DNA of 64,000 bases from Longispora albida DSM 44784 (GCF_000379825.1 NZ_KB903813.1:262292-326291), one strand, 5' to 3'; positions 17,601-26,702 are shown, counted from the first letter of the stretch. Program-made: numbers and translations. The notes: generated by a model from the letters alone, not told the origin.

Positions 17601-19194
17601 ATCCTCGACCGCCCCCGGGGCGGTACGGACCGGCGGCGACTACACCGTCGCCGCCTGGGTCAAGCTCGACCGCAGCGGCAACAACCAGGCGGTCATCAGC
17701 CAGGACGGAAACCGCGCCTCCGCGTTCATCCTTGGCTACCACGGCCCGGCGAAGACCTGGATGTTCACCGTCTGCGCCAGCGACACCGACAACACATCCT
17801 TCACCCGCGCCGAATCCACCGCACCGGCAGCCCTCGGTGTGTGGACACACCTGGCCGCACGCGTCGACCGGGGCGGCGGGAAGATCATCTTCTACGTCAA
17901 CGGAGAACAGCAGGGCAACCCGGTAGACCTGCCATCCACATGGGACGCCAGCGGTAACCTCGCGATCGGCCGATCGAAGTGGAACGGCACCAGCGCCGAC
18001 TGGTGGGAAGGCGGCATCGACGACGTGAAGGTCTTCACCGGCGCGCTCACCGGAGACGACATCCTCGCCCTCGTCAACCAGACCCGCAACACCCGCCGGG
18101 CCGCGCCCCAGCACCTCACCGGCGACTTCACCGGCGACACCAAACCCGACGTCCTCGTCATCACCGGCACCGCCGGACTGGAAAAAGACGTCGTGACCGA
18201 CCTGCGGGTCCTGCCCGGCAACGGCACCGGCACCCTCGCCGCAGCCATCCCGTTCTGGTCCACGAGCACGGCGCGACCACCAGGCGTCGAAGCGCCGCCG
18301 ATCAAATGGCACGACTCGGCCCGCTGGTACGCCGCCGACCACAACTACGACGGACGCACCGACCTCCTGCTCATCACCCGCAACGACGGCGACATGCCCG
18401 CAACCCGCGGCGTGCAGGCATGGGTCTTCACCTCCACCGGCACCGCCTTCAACCCACCGGCACTAGCCTGGACCAGCACCCAGGACGACACCTGGGCCAT
18501 GGAAAACCTTCAGGTTGGCTTCGCCGACACCACCCACGACAACCGCGCCGACCTCGTGCTCATGCAAACCACAGGCCCAGGCCAGTACAAGCTGCACGTG
18601 GCTAAGGCATCCGCAGGCAGCACCGGCTTCGAACCGATCGCTCTCTGGCACACCAACCCGGTCGGCGACGCAGAACCCCGCCGTGTCATCCAGCAGGTCG
18701 CGGACGTCGATGGCGACAAGATGGCCGATGTTGTCCACCTCTACCAGTACGACAACCAGCAGGTGAAGATCTCGGTCAAATACTCCACCGGCAGCGGATT
18801 CACCCCGAACTCGCAATGGGCGACCGCCTGGGACAGCAGCGCAGGCAACGGCACCTTCGACCTCACGCGCGTGAAGGTCACCACCGGCAACATCGACGCC
18901 GATGGCAAGCAGGACATCATCTGCCTCTACGACCAGCCCGCAAGCACAAGCAACCAGGTCCGGGCCTTCACCTTCACCGGAACCAAACCAGCGGCGACCG
19001 CCACCAGCACCGTACGGCAGGAGACCCCTGGAGCCTGGCTCCAGCGATCCACCGCGGCGGCCGACCTCAACGGAGACGGCAAGACGGAGCTGATCACCCT
19101 CAACATCACCGGCCCCAGCACGTTCCTCATCGAGAAACACCACAACAACGGAACAACGCTGGACGCGCCAGTCGTACTGTTCAGCGGGGGATAA
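14698..19194 (+). CDS. Large secreted LamG / FG-GAP repeat protein, RHS partner
   Basis: A 1498-residue exported protein, divergent from the RHS toxin across 162 bases. It starts at the ATG with AGGAG 6 bases upstream and has a signal peptide (RRYATAVLIGTSALSTMGTLPAAAE). The middle (about 330-480) resembles a DNRLRE-type surface domain. Two LamG/concanavalin-like jelly-roll domains follow (about 693-905 and 906-1130; both contain WVxL and IDDxxVxxxxL signatures). About six FG-GAP/VCBS-type repeats form the C-terminus, each with a calcium-loop-like motif such as DGDKMADVV, DADGKQDII or DLNGDGKTELI. It is probably a cell-surface or extracellular adhesion protein. Such proteins often sit next to RHS genes in actinomycetes, and a role in presenting the toxin is an inference. 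Confidence 0.88.
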   Translation: MHTHSHRWRRYATAVLIGTSALSTMGTLPAAAETAGAGLAAVTEQPSAQAASDVARKAKRRIEVSGLRSATDQVFANPEGSFTHERSLTPVRARKADGSWVAIDTTLRREGTALATTATPATLQLSGGGDTALATMTDGPYKLTLTWPAALPAPQVAGDVATYPEVYPGVDLKVRPTRSGGITHMLVVKTRAAAADPRLASITLGVKTERLTVAVGRDGGITATAADGRVVFAAGQPWMWDGKQPDTASGDDPARYGWAPSNGARKAKIAVAYSAGQLTLRPDAALLADPQAALPLFIDPRWDTIGYQNGGGWGLVNPGNPGNPLWGGEAATGDIQIGSDPSDADLWRAFMQMNTSWFSHKQIISAHLKVLQTHSWDANCTTPSWKPFELHLASTWNPLTLTGKIGESNSTYGNSEKGSNGCQNDQEVWFDVQNAARASADNGWSFLVFALKIADGHEYNEQAWRRFDQNSPLLSVVYNDPPGAPQNLTIDGKPCNGGTLHLGAAASYTFRSYAIDPQGDAVTGELHISQNGQTKQTHPINAGSGSPLVWIRPASELPSDTYWINARATDGYGWWGPWAQGCTIVVDQKPPATLSVFSPEYPQDGTVNGGVGQTGMFTFRSDSDVVWYSYSMTGADGKVITGQAAAPSPGASTQVAITPAVGGTNTLHVTAYDLAGNSLTKPFAFSVKTPGPAVHHWQLNELPGAATANDSGSGDKDATLAGTAAWAAPGSVPDHLYSHTTYLTLDGAGHAATAAKVDVTKNYTVSTWVNLTDRTGHRDIISQPATRSSSLILKYNGTASRYEVLLTRTDTDNPTTDGAVGAANPPLGWTHVAAVYDTSTRILSLYVNGVLQGQSSQIGTVNTGGTGLNFGRSLWNGAYGQYVKGGIDDTRVYDRVLPAWEIRGLARKLEAWYQYNATADAGSSPDSSGNNRTLTLNTGTYSGVYPVRDGFTGEGARYTGGNGLSAGSSSTAPGAVRTGGDYTVAAWVKLDRSGNNQAVISQDGNRASAFILGYHGPAKTWMFTVCASDTDNTSFTRAESTAPAALGVWTHLAARVDRGGGKIIFYVNGEQQGNPVDLPSTWDASGNLAIGRSKWNGTSADWWEGGIDDVKVFTGALTGDDILALVNQTRNTRRAAPQHLTGDFTGDTKPDVLVITGTAGLEKDVVTDLRVLPGNGTGTLAAAIPFWSTSTARPPGVEAPPIKWHDSARWYAADHNYDGRTDLLLITRNDGDMPATRGVQAWVFTSTGTAFNPPALAWTSTQDDTWAMENLQVGFADTTHDNRADLVLMQTTGPGQYKLHVAKASAGSTGFEPIALWHTNPVGDAEPRRVIQQVADVDGDKMADVVHLYQYDNQQVKISVKYSTGSGFTPNSQWATAWDSSAGNGTFDLTRVKVTTGNIDADGKQDIICLYDQPASTSNQVRAFTFTGTKPAATATSTVRQETPGAWLQRSTAAADLNGDGKTELITLNITGPSTFLIEKHHNNGTTLDAPVVLFSGG

Positions 19195-19230
19195 GGGCTC
19201 AGCTGGAAGGTCGGATGATTCGTGCGGGGG

Positions 19231-21897
19231 CTACGACTCGTCCTTGACGCCGACCTGGCCGCCGGCTGCGAACATGCCGCCGGAGGTCAGGTCGGGGTGC
19301 TCGACGGCGAGGGCTGCCGCGACAGCTTCCGTGAGGGGCATCGCGGCGCCCTCGGCGTACAGGGTGTCGAAGCGGAGGTCGCCTAGCCGGCTGCGGGTGC
19401 GGCTGTGCTGCTCGGCCCAGTAGGGGGCGTAGGCGCCCGCCGAGCAGCGGAGCCGGCCTCGCTCGGACTCGGCGGCGCCGAACAGTACTGCCGCGGTGTC
19501 GGGCTGGCCGCCGAGGTGGCAGCGGACGCCGATCGCGTTGAGGGTCTCCACCGCGCGGGCACCGAAGCCGTAGGCCATCCGGGAGCGCAGGGCGACCTGG
19601 AGGTGTTCGTGGGCCGCGACGAGGTCGCCGCGTTCGAGGGCGACGAGGCCGAGGAGCATGTCGACGGTGCGGCGGCCGCGTTCGGCGGGGCGGGCGGCTT
19701 CGAGGGGGCGGGCCGAGGCGAGGAGGTTGGCCGCCTCGTCGAGTTCGCCGCGGCGCCAGAGCAACTGGGCGAGGTAGAAGATCGCGAAGAGCGCGTCGGC
19801 TTCCACGTCCAGCTCCGCCGCGAGGCGCAACGTCTCCCAGCAGGAGCGTTCGGCTTCGGCGACGAGGCCGATGTCGACGAGGGGGCTGGCCCGGCCGGCG
19901 AGTACGCGGACGAGGAGGCCCGGGTCGCCGGCCTGGCGGGCTGCGGCCTCGGCTCGCTGGGAGAAGCGGAGGGCCTCGGCGTACTCGCCGTCCACCCCGG
20001 CGTGGGCGGCGTGCATGTTGTAGGCCAGCGCGAGCTCGCGGCTCGGTACCGGAGTGTCCGTCGTGGTCATGCGCTCGTAGAGCCGGTACAGCCAGACGCG
20101 GCCCTCGCGGGCCAGGCCGCGCTCGCGCCACCACTGGTCGAGGGCACCGGCCAGGCGGAGCCCCTCGCGGACGTCGCCTCCCGTCGTACTCCACCGCAGC
20201 GCCGTCCGCAGCTCCACCGACAGCGGGTCGAGGGCGTGCATGGACAGGGTGACCGCGCGGCCCTCGGCATCCCGGCCGGCCCGCTCGGCGGCGTGGCGGC
20301 ACCAGGCGACGTGCCGGTCCCGTGCTGCTTCCTCCTCGCCGGACTGGAGGAGTTTGCGCTGGCCGTAGGCCCGGATCGGGTCGAGCATCCGGTAGGTGGT
20401 GCCCACGGCGGTGGGCTCGGCCTGGACCAGCGACTTGTCCACCAGTACAGCCAAAGGGTCTAGCGGGTCGTCGCCCAGCAGCCACTCGATCGCCTCCAGC
20501 TCCACCGGGCCGGCGAAGACCGAGAGGTGACGCAGGAGCTTGGCCGCGCGGGGCCCGAGGGTCCGGTAGGACCAGGACACGGTGGCGCTCAGGGTCTCGT
20601 GCCGGTTGGCGGACTCGCCGGGGCCGGCCAGCAGGAGGTCTTCGAGGCGTTCGGCGAGCTGGCCGGCCGCGAGGAGTCGCAGCCGGGCCGCCGCCAGTTC
20701 GAGAGCGAGGGGCAGGCCGTCGAGGCGGCGGGCGACCCGGTCGAGGTGCGGCAGCTCGGCGGGCTCGGCACGCCGGCCACCACGAGCAGCCGCCGCGCGG
20801 TCGAGCAGCAGAGCCACCGCGTCGGACGGGCCGCCGTCGGGCTGCGGGGTGACGGACAGCGACGGGATGCGCCAGACGGCCTCGCCGGGCAGGCCGATCG
20901 GCTCGCGGCTCGTGGCGAGGATCGTCAGGCCCGGGCAGCTCGCCAGCAGCCGCGTCACCAGGGGAGCGAGCGAGGTGAGCTGGTGGTCGCACGTGTCGAG
21001 GACCAGCAGGCACTGCCGCTGGGCTGCGTGCTCGACCAGGGTCTCCGGCATGGGGCGGCCCGGCTCGGGCCGGAGGCCGAAGGCACTCGCCACCCCAACG
21101 GCGATCAGCGCCGGATCCGTGACCGAGGCGAGGTCCGTGAACCAGACACCGTCCTGATAGGAGTCGACCAGGTCCGTGGCGACCGCCACCGCGAGCCTCG
21201 TCTTGCCGGCCCCGCCAGCTCCCACCACCGTCACGAGCCGCTGCTCGCAGACGAGCTGCCGCAGCTTGACCTGCTCGTCGAGGCGGCCGATGAAGCTGGT
21301 CGGCGCGGCCGGGAGATTGTGCGGGGTGGCGTCCATTGTGCGTGGTGGCGGAAAGCGGTACTCCAGGCCGGGGGCCGCGAGCTGGTACAGGCGCTCGCGG
21401 TCGTCGAAGCCGCGCAGCCGGTGCAGGCCGAGGTCTACAAGCGACAGTCCATCCGGGAGGTCGGTGACCCTGCGGGCAGTCGCGCCGGAGCAGAGGACCT
21501 GCCCGCCGTGCGCGGCCGCCGCCACCCGGGCCGCGCGGTGCACCTCGAAAGTGGCGTATTCGCCAGCATGTGGGACGGCGTACCCGGTGTGCAGGCCCAT
21601 CCTGACCCGGGGCCTGGCCGCCGGGCTGGGCCAGCTGTGGTCGGCCAGGGCGCGCTGGGCGGTCACGCAGGCGATCAGGGCCGCGGTGGCGTCGGCAAAG
21701 GCGACGAAGAAAGAATCACCCTCCGTCAACAATTCCGCGCCGTCGCAGTCACCGAATGTGAGGCGCATCAGGCGGCGGTGGTCGTTGAGGACAGGTCGGT
21801 ACCCGTCACCGAGGAGCTGCGCCAGCCGCGTCGAGCCCTCGATGTCAGTGAACAGGAATGTCACCTGCCCGCTCGGCAGGTGCATATGTGCCGCCAA
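19231..21897 (-). CDS. Adenylate/guanylate cyclase-like domain fused to STAND ATPase and TPR region
   Basis: An 888-residue putative regulator. A class III nucleotidyl-cyclase-like domain opens the protein (GQVTFLFTDIEGSTRL), an NTPase with P-loop GAGGAGKTRLAV and LVLDTCDH follows, and the second half consists of degenerate TPR-like helices. This is the architecture of actinobacterial cyclase-LuxR type regulators, but no LuxR helix-turn-helix is visible at the C-terminus (ends GGQVGVKDES), so it may signal by protein contact or nucleotide rather than bind DNA. The TTG at 21897 is chosen because GGAGG sits 7 bases upstream; ATGs at 21885 or 21930 are alternatives. It converges on the LamG gene with 36 bases between. 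Confidence 0.87.
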   Translation of the reverse strand: MAAHMHLPSGQVTFLFTDIEGSTRLAQLLGDGYRPVLNDHRRLMRLTFGDCDGAELLTEGDSFFVAFADATAALIACVTAQRALADHSWPSPAARPRVRMGLHTGYAVPHAGEYATFEVHRAARVAAAAHGGQVLCSGATARRVTDLPDGLSLVDLGLHRLRGFDDRERLYQLAAPGLEYRFPPPRTMDATPHNLPAAPTSFIGRLDEQVKLRQLVCEQRLVTVVGAGGAGKTRLAVAVATDLVDSYQDGVWFTDLASVTDPALIAVGVASAFGLRPEPGRPMPETLVEHAAQRQCLLVLDTCDHQLTSLAPLVTRLLASCPGLTILATSREPIGLPGEAVWRIPSLSVTPQPDGGPSDAVALLLDRAAAARGGRRAEPAELPHLDRVARRLDGLPLALELAAARLRLLAAGQLAERLEDLLLAGPGESANRHETLSATVSWSYRTLGPRAAKLLRHLSVFAGPVELEAIEWLLGDDPLDPLAVLVDKSLVQAEPTAVGTTYRMLDPIRAYGQRKLLQSGEEEAARDRHVAWCRHAAERAGRDAEGRAVTLSMHALDPLSVELRTALRWSTTGGDVREGLRLAGALDQWWRERGLAREGRVWLYRLYERMTTTDTPVPSRELALAYNMHAAHAGVDGEYAEALRFSQRAEAAARQAGDPGLLVRVLAGRASPLVDIGLVAEAERSCWETLRLAAELDVEADALFAIFYLAQLLWRRGELDEAANLLASARPLEAARPAERGRRTVDMLLGLVALERGDLVAAHEHLQVALRSRMAYGFGARAVETLNAIGVRCHLGGQPDTAAVLFGAAESERGRLRCSAGAYAPYWAEQHSRTRSRLGDLRFDTLYAEGAAMPLTEAVAAALAVEHPDLTSGGMFAAGGQVGVKDES

Positions 21898-22098
21898 GCC
21901 CTGACCTCCGCCCCATGCGAATGGACTCATCGTGCCGCATCCCGCAACTCTTCGCATCAGCAGAACGGCTGGTCGCCGCGCTGGGGCGGCCGCGGGGTGC
22001 GAATTGCCTTTCGCGTTATGACGCCTGGGGCAACGACGGTACGCCGCCCCGGTTGCGGGTGGAAGGCAAATCTTGATCTTCTTTCCGGCAATGCGGGA

Positions 22099-22104
22099 TA
22101 CTCT
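22099..22104 (+). promoter_or_regulatory. TACTCT -10-like hexamer just before the transglycosylase gene
   Basis: TACTCT ends 5 bases before the GTG start, too close for a normal leader with a ribosome site. It fits the TANNNT -10 box of actinobacterial leaderless promoters. Confidence 0.4.
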
Positions 22105-22109
22105 GCAGC

Positions 22110-22982
22110 GTGCTGCGCCGACTCGCTTATTCACTCATACATGCCGTGTGCTGGGCGGCCATGAAAGTGTACGGCTGGGCCGGTGGCCCGAGACTGCGAC
22201 TGGCCTCGATGGCCGTCGTCGCCCTGACGGCCGTGATCTCCGTGCTGATAGTGGGAAATTTTCTTCTACCGGCTGGTAAACAACCGGCTGCCGATTCGGC
22301 GGCCGTCACGCCGGACCCCAATACTCCTCAGTGGTCCGAACCGCCGTTGCCGTCAACCGGTTCTGCGACGCCGGGACCGCGACCCTCTGTTACGCCGAGT
22401 GCCCCGGCCACGCAGGGCACAGTCGCGCAGTGGGCCGCCGGGCTGGCGCCGAAAGTCGGCATTCCCGTTCCGGCTTTGCAGGCGTACGCGAGTGCCGAGC
22501 TGAAACTGGCAGCCAGCAAGCCCGGCTGCCATCTGGCATGGACGACGCTGGCCGGGCTGGGCCGGATCGAGTCCAACCACGGCCAGGAGGGCGGGGCGGT
22601 GCTGGGTGCGGACGGCAAGCCGAGCAAGACGATCGTCGGTATCCCATTGGATGGGAAGAACGGCACGAAGGTCATCACGGACACGGATGGCGGGCGGCTG
22701 GACGGTGACGCTCAGTACGACCGGGCGATCGGGCCGATGCAGTTCATCCCGACCACCTGGGGCAGCTGGGGGCGGGACGGCAACGGCGACGGGGCCGTCG
22801 ACCCGCACAACATCTTCGACGCCGCGCTGGCCGCGGGGGAGTACCTGTGCTCCGGGTCCCGTGACCTGGGCCGGGCCGCCGACTGGCAGAGCGCCGTCCT
22901 GTCCTACAACGCCGTCGACGTGTACCTGAAGGATGTCTTCGCCCGGGCCGACGAGTACGGCAAACTCAGCCGTACACCGTAG
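22110..22982 (+). CDS. Membrane-anchored lytic murein transglycosylase
   Basis: A 290-residue protein with an N-terminal membrane segment (about 30-55), a Pro/Ser/Thr-rich linker (about 60-100) and an SLT-type catalytic domain. The domain contains GLGRIESNHGQ (the glutamate is the expected general acid), GPMQFIPTTWGSWG and the calcium-loop-like DGNGDGAVDPHNIFDAALA, followed by AVLSYN. It should cleave peptidoglycan glycan strands at the cell surface. The GTG start has no strong ribosome site, but a TACTCT -10-like box sits 5 bases before it. An in-frame ATG lies at 22161. It is transcribed away from the cyclase-like gene. Confidence 0.9.
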   Translation: MLRRLAYSLIHAVCWAAMKVYGWAGGPRLRLASMAVVALTAVISVLIVGNFLLPAGKQPAADSAAVTPDPNTPQWSEPPLPSTGSATPGPRPSVTPSAPATQGTVAQWAAGLAPKVGIPVPALQAYASAELKLAASKPGCHLAWTTLAGLGRIESNHGQEGGAVLGADGKPSKTIVGIPLDGKNGTKVITDTDGGRLDGDAQYDRAIGPMQFIPTTWGSWGRDGNGDGAVDPHNIFDAALAAGEYLCSGSRDLGRAADWQSAVLSYNAVDVYLKDVFARADEYGKLSRTP

Positions 22983-23127
22983 ATACTGAAGATACCGGTG
23001 CGTCCGGACACTGAGGAGAGACAGCGGCGCGCGGTTGGGAATGCGAACAGTAACCATGTGGACACGAGCAGTACGGATTTTGCCCGTTCGAGGGCTCGCG
23101 TTCACCGCCACAGTCAGGTAAGCAGAG

Positions 23128-24132
23128 ATGGTGCGCGTACGCGAGTGGGAGCCAGCCAAGGCCCCAGGCCATGACCTGGAAGCGTGGCGGCGGCTGTACA
23201 ACGAGATGCTCGCCGCTGATCTGCCCGGCGAGCCACACTGGCGGGCCGAGCGGCTCCGCGAGTACTTCGCCGTGACCATGCCGGGGGAGGCGCGGGCCGA
23301 CTGGTTCCTGGAGGACGACTCCGGGGAGGTGATCGGGGTCGCCGGGCTGCGGTTGCTCGACGAGATCGGCGTCATGGAGATCTACGTCCACCCCGGACGC
23401 CGCCGGGCCGGTGCCGGGCGGACCCTGGCGGCAGCCTGCGTCCGGCGCGCGTACGAGTCCGGGCGGTCTGTGCTCGGTGCCGAGGTCGCGGCCGGTACCC
23501 CGGGCACGCTGTTCTACCCATCGCTCGGCTTCCGGCTGAGCAGTGTCGAGGAGCGCAACCTGCTCGACCTGGCCACTGTGGACTGGGGGCGGATGCGGGA
23601 GCACGCCACGCGGACCGGCTCCGGCTACACGATCGAGTACTTCCCTGGCGGCCCGCCGGACGACCTGCTGCCCGCGTACGCCCTGGCCAAGCAGGTCGTG
23701 CAGGGTGAGGACGACGATATCGAGCTGAGCCCCAGCTCGTACTCGGCCGGCCGGCTCGCCGACAGCCTCGCCGTCCTGCACGCCCGTGGCCTGACCCCGT
23801 ACGTGGTGTGCGCCGTGCACAACCGCTCGGGTGCGATCGCCGGGCTGACCGAGGTCGTCGCGCCGGCCCAGCATCCCGAGCGGGCCGACCAGTACGACAC
23901 GGTGGTCGTCCCGGCGCACCGTGGCTACGGGCTGGGCCTGGCGATGAAGGCCCGGATGCTGCTGGAGCTGCGCTCGGCGGTACCGGAGCTGCGGGACGTG
24001 CAGACCTGGACGGCGATGGAGAACGAGCCGATGGCCCGGGTCAACGCCGAGCTGGGCTTCCAGCCGGACCGGCAGTGGTACGAGTACGAGGCGGATGTCG
24101 CCGAACTTGCCAGGAGCCTGAGGATCGAGTGA
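23128..24132 (+). CDS. Tandem GNAT-family N-acetyltransferase
   Basis: A 334-residue protein made of two GNAT folds. The first (about 40-150) has the acetyl-CoA loop IYVHPGRRRAGAGRTL; the second (about 190-320) has VVPAHRGYGLGLAMKARML and ends with the ENEPMARVNAELGFQPD motif typical of these double-GNAT proteins. It would acetylate a small molecule or a protein with acetyl-CoA; the substrate is unknown. It stands alone, 145 bases after the transglycosylase and 63 bases before hemL. Confidence 0.88.
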   Translation: MVRVREWEPAKAPGHDLEAWRRLYNEMLAADLPGEPHWRAERLREYFAVTMPGEARADWFLEDDSGEVIGVAGLRLLDEIGVMEIYVHPGRRRAGAGRTLAAACVRRAYESGRSVLGAEVAAGTPGTLFYPSLGFRLSSVEERNLLDLATVDWGRMREHATRTGSGYTIEYFPGGPPDDLLPAYALAKQVVQGEDDDIELSPSSYSAGRLADSLAVLHARGLTPYVVCAVHNRSGAIAGLTEVVAPAQHPERADQYDTVVVPAHRGYGLGLAMKARMLLELRSAVPELRDVQTWTAMENEPMARVNAELGFQPDRQWYEYEADVAELARSLRIE

Positions 24133-24195
24133 AGTTCGACACTGTGTAGAGGGTGAAGATGATCTTCCTGGGGGCTCTGCCAGAATAGCTGGATT

Positions 24196-25497
24196 GTGAC
24201 ACCCTATTCCGCCGACGCACCGGCCTCCCAGGAGCTCTTCGACCGCGCGCAGGCCATCGTGCCGGGCGGGGTCAACTCGCCCGTCCGCGCCTTCCGCTCG
24301 GTCGGCGGCACGCCACGGTTCATGGTCTCCGGCACTGGTTGCCGGATGACGGACGCCGATGGCCGCGAGTACGTGGACCTGGTCGCCTCGTGGGGGCCGC
24401 TGCTGCACGGGCACGCGCATCCCGAGGTCGTCGCGGCGATCCGTGAGGCAGCAGGGCAGGGCACGAGCTTCGGTACGCCCACCCCGGGCGAGGTCGCGCT
24501 GGCCGAGGAGCTGGTCGCGCGGACGCCGGTCGAGCAGGTCCGGCTGGTGAGTTCCGGTACCGAGGCGACGATGTCGGCACTGCGGCTGGCTCGCGGGTAC
24601 ACCGGCCGGTCGAAGATCATCAAGTTCTCCGGCTGCTACCACGGGCACTCCGACGGCCTGCTGGCCGCCGCCGGCTCCGGCGTGGCGACGCTGTCGCTGC
24701 CCGACTCCCCGGGGGTCCCGGCTTCCAGTGCCGGCGAGACCATCGTGCTGCCGTACAACAACCTCGATGCCGTACGCGAGGCGTTCAGCGCGCACCCCGG
24801 CCAGATCGCGGCGATCATCACCGAGGCCGCGGCCGGCAACATGGGCGTGGTGGCTCCGCTGCCCGGGTTCAACCAGGGGCTGGCCGAGATCGCGCACGCC
24901 AACGGTGCCCTGCTCATCTCCGACGAGGTCATGACCGGCTTCCGGGTGAGCCGCAGCGGCTGGGCCGGGCTCGACCCGCACGACGCCGACCTCTACACCT
25001 ACGGCAAGGTCATGGGCGGCGGCCTGCCAGCTGCCGCGTTCGGTGGCCGGGCCGAGATCATGGGCATGCTCGCCCCGGCCGGTCCGGTGTACCAGGCAGG
25101 CACCCTCTCCGGTAACCCCCTGGCCTGCGCTGCCGGGCTGGCCACGCTGCGCCTCGCGACCGACGAGGTCTACGCGCAGCTCGGCAAGCACTCGGCTTGG
25201 CTCCAGCAGGAGGCCAGCGCGGCGCTGACCAAGGCCGGCGTGCCGCACCGGGTGTCGACGGCCGGCAACATGTTCTCGATCTTCTTCACCGAGAACCAGG
25301 TCACCGACTACGACTCTGCCAAGACGCAGGATGTTGAGGCCTTCAAGCGGTTCTTCCATGCGATGCTGTCGCGCGGCGTCTACCTGCCGCCCAGCGCGTA
25401 CGAGGCCTGGTTCGTGTCGGCGGCCCTCGACGAGGCCGCGTTCGAGACGATCTCTGGGGCGCTGACCTTCGCAGCTCAGGAGGCCGCGCATGTCTAG
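24196..25497 (+). CDS. hemL: Glutamate-1-semialdehyde 2,1-aminomutase
   Basis: A 433-residue PLP enzyme converting glutamate-1-semialdehyde (the HemA product) into 5-aminolevulinate (the HemB substrate). The motif [13 protein letters not shown] near the N-terminus and the PLP lysine Lys271 in [12 protein letters not shown] are diagnostic, and the length is normal. The GTG start lacks a clear ribosome site. It overlaps the next gene by 8 bases and leads the cytochrome c maturation operon, so haem supply and haem attachment are co-transcribed. It lies 17 kb from hemB, separated by the RHS block. Confidence 0.97.
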   Translation: MTPYSADAPASQELFDRAQAIVPGGVNSPVRAFRSVGGTPRFMVSGTGCRMTDADGREYVDLVASWGPLLHGHAHPEVVAAIREAAGQGTSFGTPTPGEVALAEELVARTPVEQVRLVSSGTEATMSALRLARGYTGRSKIIKFSGCYHGHSDGLLAAAGSGVATLSLPDSPGVPASSAGETIVLPYNNLDAVREAFSAHPGQIAAIITEAAAGNMGVVAPLPGFNQGLAEIAHANGALLISDEVMTGFRVSRSGWAGLDPHDADLYTYGKVMGGGLPAAAFGGRAEIMGMLAPAGPVYQAGTLSGNPLACAAGLATLRLATDEVYAQLGKHSAWLQQEASAALTKAGVPHRVSTAGNMFSIFFTENQVTDYDSAKTQDVEAFKRFFHAMLSRGVYLPPSAYEAWFVSAALDEAAFETISGALTFAAQEAAHV

Positions 25498-26146
25498 CGG
25501 TACCGAGACGATCGTGCACGTGGTCCGGCACGGCGAGGTACACAACCCGGAGAAGATCCTCTACGGCCGCCGCCCCGGGTACTACCTGTCGGACCTGGGT
25601 GTGCGGATGGCCGGCGCCGTCGCGGACTTCCTGGCGCCGCGCGACCTGACCTACATCGTGTCGAGCCCGCTCGAACGGGCCGTGCAGACCGCCGAGCCGA
25701 TCGCCGCGAAGTTCGGCATGGACGTCGACATCGACGACCGGCTGCTGGAGAGCACCAACTACTTCGAGGGCATGCGGGTCAGCGTCGGCGACGGCGCGCT
25801 CCGCTCGCCCCGGCACTGGCCCGTCCTGTGGAACCCGTTCAAGCCGTCCTGGGGCGAGCCGTACCTGGAGATCGCGCACCGGATGTTCGACGCGCTGCTC
25901 GCGGCGCGTGAGGCGGCCGAGGGCCACGAGGCGGCCGTGGTCTCGCACCAGCTGCCGATCTGGACGCTGCGCCGGTACGCGCAGAAGGAACGGCTGTGGC
26001 ACGACCCGCGCAAGCGCGAGTGCTCGCTGGCCAGCGTGACGAGCTTCCGGTTCGCTGGTTCCTCGCTGATCGGGGTCAAGTACGCCGAGCCGGCCGGGCA
26101 CCTGATCAAGCTGTCGCCGACCGCGAAGGACGCCAAGGGCGCATGA
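25490..26146 (+). CDS. Histidine phosphatase family protein
   Basis: A 218-residue phosphoglycerate-mutase-like protein. The catalytic RHG motif is at residues 13-15 (VVRHGEVHN) and the second catalytic histidine is in VVSHQLPIW. The substrate is unknown; the family includes many small-molecule phosphatases. It overlaps hemL by 8 bases and the thioredoxin-like lipoprotein by 4 (ATGA). It is therefore firmly inside the hemL-ccs operon, a placement that is conserved among actinomycetes but unexplained. Confidence 0.92.
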   Translation: MSSGTETIVHVVRHGEVHNPEKILYGRRPGYYLSDLGVRMAGAVADFLAPRDLTYIVSSPLERAVQTAEPIAAKFGMDVDIDDRLLESTNYFEGMRVSVGDGALRSPRHWPVLWNPFKPSWGEPYLEIAHRMFDALLAAREAAEGHEAAVVSHQLPIWTLRRYAQKERLWHDPRKRECSLASVTSFRFAGSSLIGVKYAEPAGHLIKLSPTAKDAKGA

Positions 26147-26700
26147 AACGAGTCATCCCGCTCGTCGCCGTGGCCCTGCTGGCCCTGGCCGGCTGCGGGG
26201 ACTCGGGTGACGCACAGAAGGTGACGGGGCAGCAACGTTTCGTCGCCGGTGACGGTACAACCTCGGTCTTTGGCGTGGCAGAACGCAAGAAGGCGCCGGC
26301 GGTGGCCGGGAAACTCCTGGACGACGCGGGTTACACCTTCACGCCGGGCAAGGTCACCGTGCTCAACTTCTGGGCTTCGTGGTGCGCGCCGTGCCGAGAG
26401 GAAGCTGACGACCTCGAAGCCGTCTATCAGGCCACCAAGGGGTCCGGCGTCGACTTCCTCGGCGTCGACATCCGCGACGGGCGCGACGAGGCGAAGAACT
26501 TCGTGGCCGGCCGGTTCACCTATCCCAGCCTGTTCGACCCGGCTGGCAAGGTCGCGCTGAAGTTCCGTGACGTGCCGCCGAACACGATCCCGGCCACGTT
26601 CGTCATCGACAGGCAGGGCCGGATCGCCGTCGTGATCCGCAAGTCCGTCGAGCGTGACGAGCTGCGCAAACTCCTCGACCCCATCGTGGCGGAGCAGTAA
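26143..26700 (+). CDS. resA: TlpA/ResA-type thioredoxin-like lipoprotein
   Basis: A 185-residue exported lipoprotein: signal peptide with lipobox LAGC (lipidated Cys18), then a thioredoxin fold with the redox pair WCAPC (Cys81, Cys84) and the cis-proline region NTIPATFVID. It should reduce apocytochrome c haem-binding cysteines on the outer face of the membrane, receiving electrons from CcdA encoded next door. ATGA overlap with the phosphatase gene upstream; 2 bases separate it from ccdA. Confidence 0.93.
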   Translation: MKRVIPLVAVALLALAGCGDSGDAQKVTGQQRFVAGDGTTSVFGVAERKKAPAVAGKLLDDAGYTFTPGKVTVLNFWASWCAPCREEADDLEAVYQATKGSGVDFLGVDIRDGRDEAKNFVAGRFTYPSLFDPAGKVALKFRDVPPNTIPATFVIDRQGRIAVVIRKSVERDELRKLLDPIVAEQ

Positions 26701-26702
26701 CG

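Noticed and set aside
20527-22164. A 545-codon plus-strand frame opposite the cyclase-ATPase gene
   Set aside because: The minus-strand product has clear cyclase and P-loop motifs, while the plus-strand frame has none.
24159-24184. Short likeness of the region before hemL (GATCTTC...GGGGCTCTGCC) to 33931-33951
   Set aside because: Only about 20 bases with mismatches and two occurrences; too short to call a repeat.
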